A DNA stretch of 64,000 nucleotides, taken from assembly GCA_900199555.1 (NCBI GenBank), contig FZQZ01000013.1:1-64000 (forward strand). Reading direction: 5' to 3'. Both the position numbers and the translations under genes were made by a program. Positions 1-7,631 of the stretch are shown piece after piece. The notes below the pieces were generated by a model. It was given only the letters and a program-made list of their open reading frames with translations, made no database searches and had not been told where the DNA came from. Position 1 is the stretch's first letter; every line of letters begins with the position of its first letter. The DNA comes from Prevotellaceae bacterium MN60. Lineage in GTDB: Bacteria; Bacteroidota; Bacteroidia; Bacteroidales; Bacteroidaceae.

Positions 1-370
1 GGTCTACCGCACCATTCCACCGCTCTTTGCGCTCCAGCTGTTGCAAGTAATACTGGAAGGGATTGTAGGAGGGCACGAAGTCAGAATCTATCACGCGCTG
101 CATATCTTGTATGCGCACGGTTTGCTTCTGTGCCATCTCTGTCCACAGCGTGTTCACCACTCGGTCGGAGAGTCTTTGGTAGCCCTCGTCCGTTTCCTTT
201 CCGTAGTCAGACAGTTCGTGATACTCTACATGTTGCGTTATCACGTTAAACCGCAACAATACCCGTTCCGATAGGAACTGTTGAATGTCCTCTACTGAGG
301 CAGCCGTTTCCTGCCAATTAGGTTTACGTTCTCTCAGCTTTTGCTTCTTGTTATCCTGTGTTTTTTTCAT
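1..370 (-). CDS. VirE/primase-like protein, N-terminal part (runs off the left edge)
   Basis: An open frame starts at the ATG at 370 and runs leftward without a stop to the window edge, giving about 123 residues. The start is basic (MKKTQDNKKQK) and is followed by a helical region with phrases such as ADVEDIQQFL-like and VIDSDFVPSYNPFQYYL-like text. That pattern is typical of the N-terminal part of Bacteroidales VirE or VapE-type proteins from mobile elements, which carry a P-loop helicase domain further on. The catalytic domain is outside the window, so the assignment rests on the N-terminal pattern only. A good promoter lies just upstream (393-424). Confidence 0.6.
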   Translation of the reverse strand, partial: MKKTQDNKKQKLRERKPNWQETAASVEDIQQFLSERVLLRFNVITQHVEYHELSDYGKETDEGYQRLSDRVVNTLWTEMAQKQTVRIQDMQRVIDSDFVPSYNPFQYYLQQLERKERWNGAVD

Positions 371-392
371 TGATTATTGTTTTTTTGCACCA

Positions 393-424
393 CAAAGGTA
401 CGAAAATTTCAGTGCTCATACAAA
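393..424 (-). promoter_or_regulatory. Promoter of the VirE-like gene
   Basis: Read leftward, a TTTG box (421-424) is followed by 20 nt and then TACCTTTG (393-400). This fits the Bacteroidetes -33/-7 consensus. The start codon is 23 nt downstream of the -7 box. Confidence 0.7.
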
Positions 425-428
425 CAAA

Positions 429-455
429 AACGCAGCGATTTTCGGTCGCTGCGTT
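429..455. terminator. Perfect 10-bp hairpin
   Basis: AACGCAGCGA (429-438) and TCGCTGCGTT (446-455) form a perfect stem with a 7-nt loop. A T-run follows on the minus strand. It sits just upstream of the leftward VirE-like promoter and would insulate it from leftward read-through. No leftward gene feeds into it now, so it may be a remnant. Confidence 0.55.
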
Positions 456-504
456 AAATGACAACCCCACAGGTTTCACCACTTTTGAGAATTAGGCAAA
501 AATG

Positions 505-536
505 CTTGGTTTGTCGAATATTTTTTTGTACTTTTG
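505..536 (+). promoter_or_regulatory. Promoter of the 129-aa gene
   Basis: CTTG (505-508) lies 20 nt before TACTTTTG (529-536), a near-consensus Bacteroidetes promoter. The ATG at 556 is 19 nt downstream. Confidence 0.6.
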
Positions 537-555
537 CACGAAATATTAAAATAGA

Positions 556-945
556 ATGGTTATCAGTGACGAGATAAAACAACGACGTAAGGAAATCAGA
601 GAGCAAGCCAAAACCATATTGATAGGGCAAGTATTATCACACCCATATTTTCCCCATGACATCTATATCAACATGTCGGGTATCAAGGAATGGCTCAACC
701 AGCCTCACAAACATTATATAGAAAAGAACGAGGCATTACTCAACTTACCATCGTTGCTCAACGATGCCGAATATCTCGGTTCAGTAACAGACCCAAAAGG
801 ACGAGACTATATCATAGCCAGCCATCTGTTCAAAGCATCAATCAATGAAGATTCCAGTTGGATTATCGTAAATGAAACGATATGGGGCGAATGCTGGGTA
901 CATAGCATCTCGGACAACATCCCAGATACGAAGAAAGACCTCTGA
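556..945 (+). CDS. Hypothetical protein, 129 aa
   Basis: A 129-residue soluble protein with its own promoter and no signal peptide or membrane segment. The N-terminus is basic and helical (VISDEIKQRRKEIREQAK). The middle has a NLPSLLNDAEYLG stretch, and the C-terminal half carries aromatic-rich strands (SSWIIVNETIWGECWVHSIS). This layout loosely recalls the BECR-fold nuclease-like domains (LPD3/PBECR) attached to phage and mobile-element polyproteins, but no catalytic motif is certain. A direct repeat begins just inside its 3' end. Function is not assigned. Confidence 0.6.
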   Translation: MVISDEIKQRRKEIREQAKTILIGQVLSHPYFPHDIYINMSGIKEWLNQPHKHYIEKNEALLNLPSLLNDAEYLGSVTDPKGRDYIIASHLFKASINEDSSWIIVNETIWGECWVHSISDNIPDTKKDL

Positions 946-1058
946 CCCCTTCCCTTCGGATCTGCAATTCGACGCGGTATTCTGAAGTCTTTTAATTAAA
1001 AGAACAGGACCTCTGAACCCTTCCCTCCGGAACTGCAATCCGACGCGGTATTCTGAAG
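937..1058. repeat. Two 51-nt direct repeats around a 16-bp palindrome
   Basis: The 51-nt stretch at 937-987 is repeated with few changes at 1008-1058. Both copies contain GACGCGGTATTCTGAAG. Between them, TCTTTTAATTAAAAGA (988-1003) is a perfect palindrome. The first copy overlaps the last codons of the upstream gene. Confidence 0.75.
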
Positions 1059-1144
1059 CCCTGTTATTTTTCTACTGCAAAGATAGGAAGTTTTTATGAA
1101 ACTTCCAAATTTTTAAGCAGTTATTTTCATTTTTCCATCGTTTT

Positions 1145-1356
1145 TCACTCAAGGAAAAATTCCCTCACCCTTACCTCCAATACATCAGCAAAGTCGTGTA
1201 GCCGCCTTACGGTAACATCCTTGCGTCCATTCACGATAGCGTTTACAGCTTGTCGGCTGATGCCTAGTCGGCGTCCCAGTTCGGCGTCCGTCACTTTTTT
1301 TTAGACATCACTCGTCGCAGATTCAGTTGCGACACAAATTTTTTGTTCTTTTCCAT
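1145..1356 (-). pseudogene. XRE-family HTH regulator broken by a one-base shift in an A8 tract
   Basis: From the ATG at 1356 the frame reads MEKNKKFVSQLNLRRVMSKKK and then stops inside a run of eight A (1295-1302). If the run held nine A, the frame would continue through an HTH_3/XRE fold (DAELGRRLGISRQAVNAIV, then NGRKDVTVRRLHDFADVL) to the TGA at 1145-1147. The intact product would be about 70 residues. The lesion may be a real mutation, a sequencing error in a homopolymer, or a slippage site that yields full-length protein from a fraction of transcripts. Confidence 0.75.
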
Positions 1357-1386
1357 AAAAATGATATTAATTGATTGGTTTATAAA

Positions 1387-1403
1387 AAGCCCCTTTGGGG
1401 CTT
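1387..1403. terminator. Hairpin AAGCCCC-ttt-GGGGCTT
   Basis: A perfect 7-bp stem with a 3-nt loop, upstream of the broken XRE gene. It opens a 500-bp gene-free stretch (1357-1890) that holds only hairpins and repeats. That stretch includes a CCTGCAT/ATGCAGG stem at 1633-1650 and an AACGGAA/TTCCGTT inverted pair near 1451-1481. Confidence 0.5.
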
Positions 1404-1500
1404 CCATAAAAAAAAGAGGAGGTTCGGAGCCTATGCTCCTCCCCTCCTCCAACGGAATTTGTAGGTGAATTATGTTCCGTTGCTTTAATCCAATAATTAA

Positions 1501-1531
1501 TTTATTACTAGTTTATGACGCCTCACGGCGT
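1501..1531. repeat. Dispersed repeat, copy 1 (second copy at 2803-2828)
   Basis: TTTATTACTAGTTT followed by GCCTCACGGCGT occurs here and again at 2803-2828, with a short insertion in this copy. Both copies lie next to the G-rich palindromic repeats, and together they bracket the toxin-antitoxin pair. Confidence 0.7.
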
Positions 1532-1660
1532 ACTCGAGTTAAAAGTGGGAGTCCCAGCTTCACAGCGGGGACATCCCTGAGATAAATTGATTTTGTGTAA
1601 AATAATAATAATTTTAATATAAACTAAAAACACCTGCATCGCTATGCAGGGATGTATTGG

Positions 1661-1785
1661 AGCCCCCTCCCGTCCTCCCCCCACTGGGGAGGGGTTTTGC
1701 TGCGCCCCGAGTCCCTTCCCCTGTAGGGGGAGGTTAGGAGGGGGCTTATTTCCCTCCCCCAGTGGGGGGAGGACGGGAGGGGGCT
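1661..1785. repeat. Cluster of three G/C-rich palindromic repeats
   Basis: One copy of an AGCCCCCTCCC...CACTGGGG element (1661-1694) is followed by two copies in the opposite orientation (about 1711-1745 and 1751-1785), ending GGGAGGGGGCT. Related copies occur at 12190-12253, inside the recombinase gene, and near 60166-60185. The open frame across this cluster is repeat-derived and not a gene. Confidence 0.8.
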
Positions 1786-1800
1786 ATGCACACAACGCAA

Positions 1801-1832
1801 GCACCCCGACTGAACAATGTCAGTCGGGGTGC
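1801..1832. terminator. Perfect 13-bp hairpin
   Basis: GCACCCCGACTGA (1801-1813) pairs with TCAGTCGGGGTGC (1820-1832) around a 6-nt loop. It is a strong stem without a long T-run on either side. It lies downstream of the antitoxin gene on the minus strand and may end that transcript. Confidence 0.55.
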
Positions 1833-1854
1833 CGTAAGGGGGAGAAGAAACAAT

Positions 1855-1880
1855 CGCACAGGGGACTGTCCCCCTGTGCG
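1855..1880. repeat. Palindromic GGGGACTGTCCCC-type repeat
   Basis: CGCACAGGGG (1855-1864) and CCCCTGTGCG (1871-1880) form a perfect 10-bp stem. The same family recurs at 2727-2865. It lies 11 nt beyond the antitoxin stop codon and could double as its transcription terminator. Confidence 0.75.
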
Positions 1881-1891
1881 GTTTATTCCTT

Positions 1892-2197
1892 TTAATAAAT
1901 GGGTTTAACTATCTCAAGCCTCATTCCTAATGAAGTTATCATCTGCCAGAACTTGGCAACACTTGGAATGATGTCACCATTCTCAACACGCGAGATGTAA
2001 GATTTTGTTGAGTTTATCCTTCTTGCCAATTCCACCTGAGTTACTTTGGCATCCTTACGGGCATCCTGCAACAATTGACCTGTATAGAAAGCGTACGCCT
2101 CCTCGTCAAACATCTCACGCTCAGGTGTGCCTGGTGCGCCAAACTCTGATGCGAGCTCGGCACTAACGTCAACGATCTTGGATTTTTTTGTACTCAT
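1892..2197 (-). CDS. higA: XRE-family antitoxin (HigA-like)
   Basis: A 101-residue protein with an HTH_3/XRE fold in its C-terminal half: VTQVELARRINSTKSYISRVENG, about residues 50-75, including the recognition helix. It would bind and neutralise the upstream-encoded toxin and repress the pair's own promoter. Its start lies inside the toxin gene (29-nt overlap), the tight coupling usual for HigBA modules in which the toxin gene comes first. It is followed immediately by palindromic repeats. Confidence 0.85.
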   Translation of the reverse strand: MSTKKSKIVDVSAELASEFGAPGTPEREMFDEEAYAFYTGQLLQDARKDAKVTQVELARRINSTKSYISRVENGDIIPSVAKFWQMITSLGMRLEIVKPIY

Positions 2198-2516
2198 AAT
2201 ATTCTTCTCTTATTCTCAATGCCTTTTCTATTTCACCTTGTGGAGTCTTTTGTGTCTTCTTTTGGAAGCCATGAAACAGAACTACCACTTGGTCATTATC
2301 GAAGATAAAAAACACCCTATAGATATTACTTTCAAACTTCATTCGCAACTCATAGAGATTACCATGTTCCTTGATATGTTTTATGAATTTCACAGGAAGT
2401 CGGTCTTCTCTTTCAAGGAGTGCCAGAATATACTTTACCTTCCGGCTTTCCTTTTCTGAAAGTGTGTTCATAAAGTCATGATAGTATGTCCCGAAGGCGA
2501 TAATCTTTCTTCTCAT
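2169..2516 (-). CDS. higB: RelE/HigB-type toxin (Gp49-like family)
   Basis: A 115-residue basic protein whose core (LYELRMKFESNIYRVFFIFDNDQVVVLFHGFQKK and so on, about residues 55-90) matches HigB/Gp49-type ribosome-dependent mRNA interferases. These conserved features include the ELR and YRVFF strands, the F/LHGFxKK turn and TPQGEIEKA near the end. It probably cleaves mRNA when the antitoxin is lost. The -7 box ends only a few bases before the ATG at 2516, so the mRNA may be leaderless. Confidence 0.85.
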   Translation of the reverse strand: MRRKIIAFGTYYHDFMNTLSEKESRKVKYILALLEREDRLPVKFIKHIKEHGNLYELRMKFESNIYRVFFIFDNDQVVVLFHGFQKKTQKTPQGEIEKALRIREEYYEYKKIQDR

Positions 2517-2520
2517 GCTG

Positions 2521-2552
2521 CAAAGGTACTAAAAAGTTTAAATATAATGAAA
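2521..2552 (-). promoter_or_regulatory. Promoter of the higBA pair
   Basis: TACCTTTG on the minus strand (2521-2528) is preceded at 20 nt by TTTC. The toxin ATG begins 5 nt after the -7 box. Transcription would therefore start at or next to the start codon. Confidence 0.6.
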
Positions 2553-2689
2553 CTTTTTCTGCCTTTTTTCAAGACGATTGAGTTTTTTCCGATTTTTCCC
2601 TTACGGCATTTGTGTATCAATAAGTCAAAGAACGCCTGAGCCGAATGCAGAGTCATGCTTGCATGAACTATGCTGAGGCGATGGTGCTT

Positions 2690-2865
2690 TTCGAGGCGAA
2701 GCCTCAAAGAACGCTGGTCTTCGCAGTTGGGGACTGTCCCAATGTGCGACTCATCACACAGGGGGACTGTCCCCGTGTGTTACGTTGCTAATTATCTAAT
2801 ATTTTATTACTAGTTTCGCCTCACGGCGTTATTGCTAATCGCACAGGGGGACTGTCCCCGTGTGT
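2690..2865. repeat. Cluster of palindromic repeats between higBA and the fimbrillin operon
   Basis: Three members of the GGGGACTGTCCCC family lie here: TTGGG/CCCAA at 2727-2742, CACACAGGGGG.../CCCCGTGTG at about 2755-2780, and a CGCACAGGGGG/CCCCGTGTG copy at 2840-2865. A GAGGC/GCCTC hairpin (2693-2705) and the second copy of the TTTATTACTAGTTT repeat (2803-2828) lie among them. The last palindrome sits next to the fimbrillin stop codon, so it probably also ends that operon. No gene is seen from 2540 to 2873. Confidence 0.75.
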
Positions 2866-2873
2866 CACGTGTG

Positions 2874-5594
2874 TCAGAAAGCAAGAACACTTCTAACCCC
2901 ACTATACATAACATTCTTCGCTCTATGTGTTCCAGCATCCAAATATAAATTACCATTAGGTGAAGCAGAATCCATATTTAATTCGAATGATATTGCGGCT
3001 GTTCTTTCTGTTGAGCTCCATGTCCAATAGCCAAGCGAATAACGATCATCTACAAAATCGTCAAACACAGCACTGCTTACACCTCTATTATTAATATAAG
3101 TATTCATAGCAGATGAAACGGTTCTCACTGCCTGAGTCCAGTTAATATCATAATGTGGATCTCCACGCCAATTTTCCGCAAAGGAGGCGATTGCATTTCC
3201 AAAGACGACCATCCAACTATAACACTGGCCAATACTTGGTAGATACCATCCACTTGTATTTTTAGGTGCTTTCACTGTATTTTCAAAATTCTCTGCAGTA
3301 ACCATTGCAGTACACTCTGTTGCATAATTTGCATAATGCTGTTTCGCATATCGGCAATGTGACAAGCCATCCATATCTCCTTTAATGAGGCCTGGCTGTA
3401 CTTGAGGGTTTGTACTATTGCAATATTCATTAGGTGCTGTAACCAAAGTCGTCTGAGCACCACCTATTGACCATCTCACACCATAATTGGCCGCCACTTT
3501 TAAAGCCATTACATATCCATGTGTAAAGCCATAGGTATTTCTGTCAGTATTAGAAGGAGATAAAGAGAAGACTATTCCTATAGGTGTTCTATTTGAATAT
3601 GTTGAGGCATTTGGTGCTATAGACCCATCTGCAAAGAACAAATCACCAAGCGCTAACGTATACGAATCATTGCTCACCTCTTTATGCTCACTTGTCACAT
3701 ATTCTGTACGAGTAGATTGGGCAGTTCTTTCGAAACCTTTACCAACATCGGTGGTCTTGAAATTCTCCGTCCAGTCTGCTGAAACATTATCTGACTGCAA
3801 GCCCTCAATGTCTGTACCACTCTCGCTCACTAGATCCACAACAGGCTTGAATACGAAGTAGTACTTATTATTACTTGTATTCTTCCAAGGACGATTGTCA
3901 CCACCGAAAGTAGAAGAAGCTGTAATATTATAATTAGCGTCTATAACACCAAACGTACTACTGTGGAGCCATTTATAATTTGCATCAGTACTCAGATGCT
4001 TGTATGCATCATTATATCCTTTCTTGTTAATAGTCTTCTGTCCTAGCGTAATGATGGCCAGATTCATCTGATGAGCCATCGTTGCACTGATGGTAGAAGC
4101 AACAGAAGCACTTACAGTTGCCTTACCAACCTGTAGGTCTTGGGCTTTGAATACTGTACCCTGAGCGTCATTCTGAAGCGCCGCCGGAGTCCAGCCACTG
4201 ATGAGGTGACTGAAGAAGTCGGTAGCTGCGGTATTCGTTGTACCCTGACCTGCCACAGGATAGGTGGTATCAGGTGTCGGCGTATAGGGATAGTAGAAGA
4301 AGTACTGACGACCAGGAATCACATAGACGGGAGCATTGTCAGGATGATGTACCGTCCAAGTGCTACCGTTATAGGTACAGCGTACATTCTTATAAGGTAG
4401 CGTAGTACCATCTTCGCCTACCACATAGAGGCCTACCTCGTCGCCACTGACAAAGGCTGTCTTAGGACCTTTCCAATCGGTATTGGCGGGCCACGTGATA
4501 GAACCAATCTTCAGTTTGGTCAGCTCATGACTGGAGATAGCATAGGTCACAGTAGTATTGCGCTGCCAGGCAGCCTGCCCTTTGAGCGGAGCAGTGACGG
4601 TATATTCGTAAGAGTTGTCCTGATACTTCACCTCGATATAGGCATCGTCGTTATCATCAAACGACTGCGGAATCATGAGGAAGTAAAGGTCGGTATCGTC
4701 GATAAACTCTTCATCCTCGGCACCAGTGACACCAATCTTGTCTACGGTGAGCACAAAGTCGTCGGTAGCAGCTACATCATTGCCAGCCTTATTCTTCCAT
4801 ACCCACTTTGAGGCATCGTTGGCACCAATGGTCATAGTACCCTTGCCATGGACATTATAGATACCTACACTCTTGATATTTCCTGCCAGCCACTGCTCGC
4901 CAATGACAAAGCGGATGGCAGTAAGCTCATGCTTAAAGTTCAAGGGCACCGCACTCTTACTGTCAGAGCCCGAAGCACTGCGGAAAGCGGTGGTCTCGGC
5001 ATTGGCAGTCATCAGGTCTACCTGATTGGCCACATTACTATCAACGGTAAAGCTGACCTTCTGTGCGCCACCAGCATCCTGATCAGATATCTGCACATTG
5101 CTGTCGCCATAGGGCGCATAGGCATAGAAGAAAAGTTTGTCGGTAGAAGAGGGCCAATAGAAGTCTTGAGCAATCTCAAAGACATCGTTGGTATTGCGCG
5201 TAGCCTCGAGATTGTAGAAGAAGTCGGGCGTGGCAGCAGCAAACTGCTCGTCGGTAACATTCTCGCTAGCCCTGATAGCTGACACACCAAACGACGTCAG
5301 GTCGCTGGCAGCCTCCACACGCGCTCCACGAGTAACGGCAGGGCACGGCGTAATCTCGGCAGAGAGATACAAGGGACGCGAAGGTTGCGTGCCCTCGAAA
5401 GCTACAGTGCGAGCTTCGGCAATACCACGGGTAGTCACATCGACCGTCTCGTCGGCATTGGCAGTGAAACGAATCTTATCGCCTCGAGAGAAGAAACCAT
5501 CTGCTAAATCGTTTGTGCAGGCAGTGGTCATCAGGAGGCCTGTTCCCATCAGTAGAAGAGGGATATATGCTTTAGTTTTCATCATATCTTTCAT
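2874..5594 (-). CDS. Large fimbrillin-family lipoprotein with a DUF1566/FISUMP-like C-terminus (candidate tip adhesin)
   Basis: This is a 906-residue lipoprotein, with signal peptide and lipobox ending LLMTTAC (Cys26). Two fimbrillin (Mfa-like) modules follow each other. The first is about residues 75-350, with the LNFKHELTAIRF signature. The second is about 360-560, with GRQYFFYYPYTP and MAHQMNLAI signatures. The last 200 residues (GWYLPSIGQCYSWM, WTWSSTE, and an ending near VRSVLAF) match DUF1566/FISUMP-type domains. It is the last and largest gene of the operon, where fimbrial tip or accessory subunits usually lie. TRG motifs at about 55 and 88 could be Arg-protease maturation sites. The start could be a Met 3-4 codons further in. 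Confidence 0.85.
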   Translation of the reverse strand: MKDMMKTKAYIPLLLMGTGLLMTTACTNDLADGFFSRGDKIRFTANADETVDVTTRGIAEARTVAFEGTQPSRPLYLSAEITPCPAVTRGARVEAASDLTSFGVSAIRASENVTDEQFAAATPDFFYNLEATRNTNDVFEIAQDFYWPSSTDKLFFYAYAPYGDSNVQISDQDAGGAQKVSFTVDSNVANQVDLMTANAETTAFRSASGSDSKSAVPLNFKHELTAIRFVIGEQWLAGNIKSVGIYNVHGKGTMTIGANDASKWVWKNKAGNDVAATDDFVLTVDKIGVTGAEDEEFIDDTDLYFLMIPQSFDDNDDAYIEVKYQDNSYEYTVTAPLKGQAAWQRNTTVTYAISSHELTKLKIGSITWPANTDWKGPKTAFVSGDEVGLYVVGEDGTTLPYKNVRCTYNGSTWTVHHPDNAPVYVIPGRQYFFYYPYTPTPDTTYPVAGQGTTNTAATDFFSHLISGWTPAALQNDAQGTVFKAQDLQVGKATVSASVASTISATMAHQMNLAIITLGQKTINKKGYNDAYKHLSTDANYKWLHSSTFGVIDANYNITASSTFGGDNRPWKNTSNNKYYFVFKPVVDLVSESGTDIEGLQSDNVSADWTENFKTTDVGKGFERTAQSTRTEYVTSEHKEVSNDSYTLALGDLFFADGSIAPNASTYSNRTPIGIVFSLSPSNTDRNTYGFTHGYVMALKVAANYGVRWSIGGAQTTLVTAPNEYCNSTNPQVQPGLIKGDMDGLSHCRYAKQHYANYATECTAMVTAENFENTVKAPKNTSGWYLPSIGQCYSWMVVFGNAIASFAENWRGDPHYDINWTQAVRTVSSAMNTYINNRGVSSAVFDDFVDDRYSLGYWTWSSTERTAAISFELNMDSASPNGNLYLDAGTHRAKNVMYSGVRSVLAF

Positions 5595-5600
5595 TTTAAA

Positions 5601-6698
5601 TTAGTATGGACTAGTAGAAGTTAGGTCATCCAGCCATAGACCAGTGGTGGTGTTAGCTCCCCACTCTTCTACGCTGACAGGTGTCAGCTCGAAGGTACCA
5701 CCGATGCGATTGGCTATCAAGCAGAAACGGTACTGCTTGCCGCTCTCAAGAACCAAAGGACTGTCGCCACTGCCATTAGGAACACGATAGTAGGTATCAC
5801 GGCCCATATAGGAAACCTTGATAAAAGCAGTGCCCTTAGCAATGGTCTGTGGTACCACAATGGCATCAGTATAGACCGTGCTAGCAGCTGGCGTGGCAAG
5901 GCTAGTATTGTCTATAACATTGGTAGCCATCAGTATGTTGCTTTGCTGTGCATTCATAGGAATACTCAGCATGGAAGCCAAGTCGGTCTGAGAGGTCAGA
6001 TCGGCATCCTTATTGGCAGAAAAAGCAACCTGGCGGTTGAGATTGAGCAACTCAACAGTGGCGGTACTCAGTTCAGAAGTGGTCACACCATTGCCGGCAG
6101 CCAAGACCACCTCTATACGAGAGAGCATGTGTTTGAAGTAGAGCGACACAGCATCGCTAATAGGAGCCTGATCACTTACCACAGCATAGAGCAAATCGCT
6201 CTTATAATAAGCGTCAGAAGATCTCTGGTCGCTGAGCACCGTATGTCGGATGCCAGAAGTGGTTGGCAGCGCCATAACCTCTGGCTCTATCATAGGCTCA
6301 CCAGCACGACTACCTTCGGCGACAACACCGAAGTTACCACAAAGGGCATAGAAATTGAGGTGATTGGTGGCAGGAAAGAGTTTGCCATTACCTGCTGTCA
6401 GCGGTGACAAGCCACCAACACCGTTGGCACGCAAGGTCCATGCCTTGAAGTACTCAGACACCTCCTGCGTAGCAGCATTGATGATATCAGTCCACACATA
6501 TACGGTATCGCCATTTACGATGTTGGAATGGGTGTAAGAGCGAGTGGCGGCATCGAGACAACTAGCAAGACGTATCTCGGTAGGTTGGCCACCAGTCTCT
6601 GTGGTGACAGGCTGGCATGCATCATCGCTCGAACAAGCTGTAAGCAATGCCAACGCCACAACAGTAATCGTTATCAGATATTTATTCATAGTCTTCAT
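5601..6698 (-). CDS. Fimbrillin family lipoprotein, 365 aa
   Basis: A lipoprotein with signal peptide (ITVVALALLTAC, Cys22) and a fimbrillin/Mfa-like body containing FYALCGNFG, LLYAVVSDQ and YFKHMLSRIEVVL. The last of these is the family's conserved F-K-H-xL-S/A segment. A TRS motif follows the signal region (residues 52-54). It probably serves as a minor or adaptor subunit of a surface fimbria assembled by the donor-strand route after Arg-specific cleavage. It lies 12 nt after the upstream gene and 6 nt before the downstream one. Confidence 0.85.
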   Translation of the reverse strand: MKTMNKYLITITVVALALLTACSSDDACQPVTTETGGQPTEIRLASCLDAATRSYTHSNIVNGDTVYVWTDIINAATQEVSEYFKAWTLRANGVGGLSPLTAGNGKLFPATNHLNFYALCGNFGVVAEGSRAGEPMIEPEVMALPTTSGIRHTVLSDQRSSDAYYKSDLLYAVVSDQAPISDAVSLYFKHMLSRIEVVLAAGNGVTTSELSTATVELLNLNRQVAFSANKDADLTSQTDLASMLSIPMNAQQSNILMATNVIDNTSLATPAASTVYTDAIVVPQTIAKGTAFIKVSYMGRDTYYRVPNGSGDSPLVLESGKQYRFCLIANRIGGTFELTPVSVEEWGANTTTGLWLDDLTSTSPY

Positions 6699-6710
6699 CT
6701 TTTTTAGTTA

Positions 6711-7613
6711 TCAAAGTTTCAGATCCTCTTGCACGTCGGTAGTAGTCTCCCATGGAGCAACGCTGGCAACTACGCTGATATTACTCTCAATAACAGTGAC
6801 ATTAAAGGTATAGACCTTACCTGGCTCGAAAATGATATCTTGAACGGTTTTGTAGTGAAGTACATCGTTGTTCTGTAAGACAATTTCCAAGAGATAACCG
6901 CTGGACTTGGTCTGAGGAACGATGATGGCAGCACAGCCCTGAGAGCCATCATTGGTCATCTTGATGTCAGAGGCAGTGCCTGTGGCGCCCTCAATGGTAA
7001 CCTCACCCGTTTGGGGATTAAAGGCTGTTTCAGTCTTAACACCCAGAATCTTAACGGTGGAATTTGACAGATCAACACCACCCTCGCCAGTAAGATTGAC
7101 ACAAATCTTAGCCATCTTATGCTGGAAAGTCAACAAGACGGCAGAGGTGGAAGGTTCTACATCGGTGACCTTGGCAAACATGAGGTCGCTGGCCATATAT
7201 GCCTCAGAACTGCTTTGATTAACCTTGGTCACGCTGAATGTGGTGGCACCCATATTTCCTGTGGGATAAATAGCGCGAATATTAACATTAGCACCATTAG
7301 TAGGATAATAAGGATATACTCCCTGAAGAGGCTGTAACTTTCCTGCATTGTCAGCAGCAAAGTAGGTCAGCTGATCGTAACTAGTCAAATTATCAGCCGA
7401 TGTAATCTGTACATCAAGTGTCTCTCCCTTCTTGAACTGAGTGTTCTGAAGGCCCTGAGAAGCGCGTGTATCTTCGCTACCGACAGATAGCATGATGGGG
7501 ATGCGAGCATCGCCATCTTGCGCCAACGGCTGTTCATTTCGTATGCTATCAGAGCTGCAAGAACTCAATATGGCAAGCGCAGCAAAGGCTGATAGAATCA
7601 TTCTTGTTTTCAT
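6711..7613 (-). CDS. Fimbrillin family lipoprotein, 300 aa
   Basis: A short fimbrillin with lipobox LAILSSC (Cys19) and TRA at residues 49-51. It has the family motifs YYPTNGANVNIRAIYP, ASDLMFAKVTDVEP and LTFQHKMAKICVNL. Its length matches a single two-lobed fimbrillin unit, so it is plausibly a repeating or adaptor subunit. It sits in the middle of the operon with 18-nt and 12-nt spacers. Confidence 0.85.
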   Translation of the reverse strand: MKTRMILSAFAALAILSSCSSDSIRNEQPLAQDGDARIPIMLSVGSEDTRASQGLQNTQFKKGETLDVQITSADNLTSYDQLTYFAADNAGKLQPLQGVYPYYPTNGANVNIRAIYPTGNMGATTFSVTKVNQSSSEAYMASDLMFAKVTDVEPSTSAVLLTFQHKMAKICVNLTGEGGVDLSNSTVKILGVKTETAFNPQTGEVTIEGATGTASDIKMTNDGSQGCAAIIVPQTKSSGYLLEIVLQNNDVLHYKTVQDIIFEPGKVYTFNVTVIESNISVVASVAPWETTTDVQEDLKL

Positions 7614-7631
7614 ATATTTATCATTTTATTA

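Noticed and set aside
1644..1895. 83-residue plus-strand ORF rich in Pro and Gly
   Set aside because: It is entirely made of palindromic repeats and hairpins and has no promoter.
4848..5282. 144-residue plus-strand ORF and similar long frames opposite the fimbrillin, kinase and hsd genes
   Set aside because: They are antisense shadows of well-supported genes, without promoters or family motifs.
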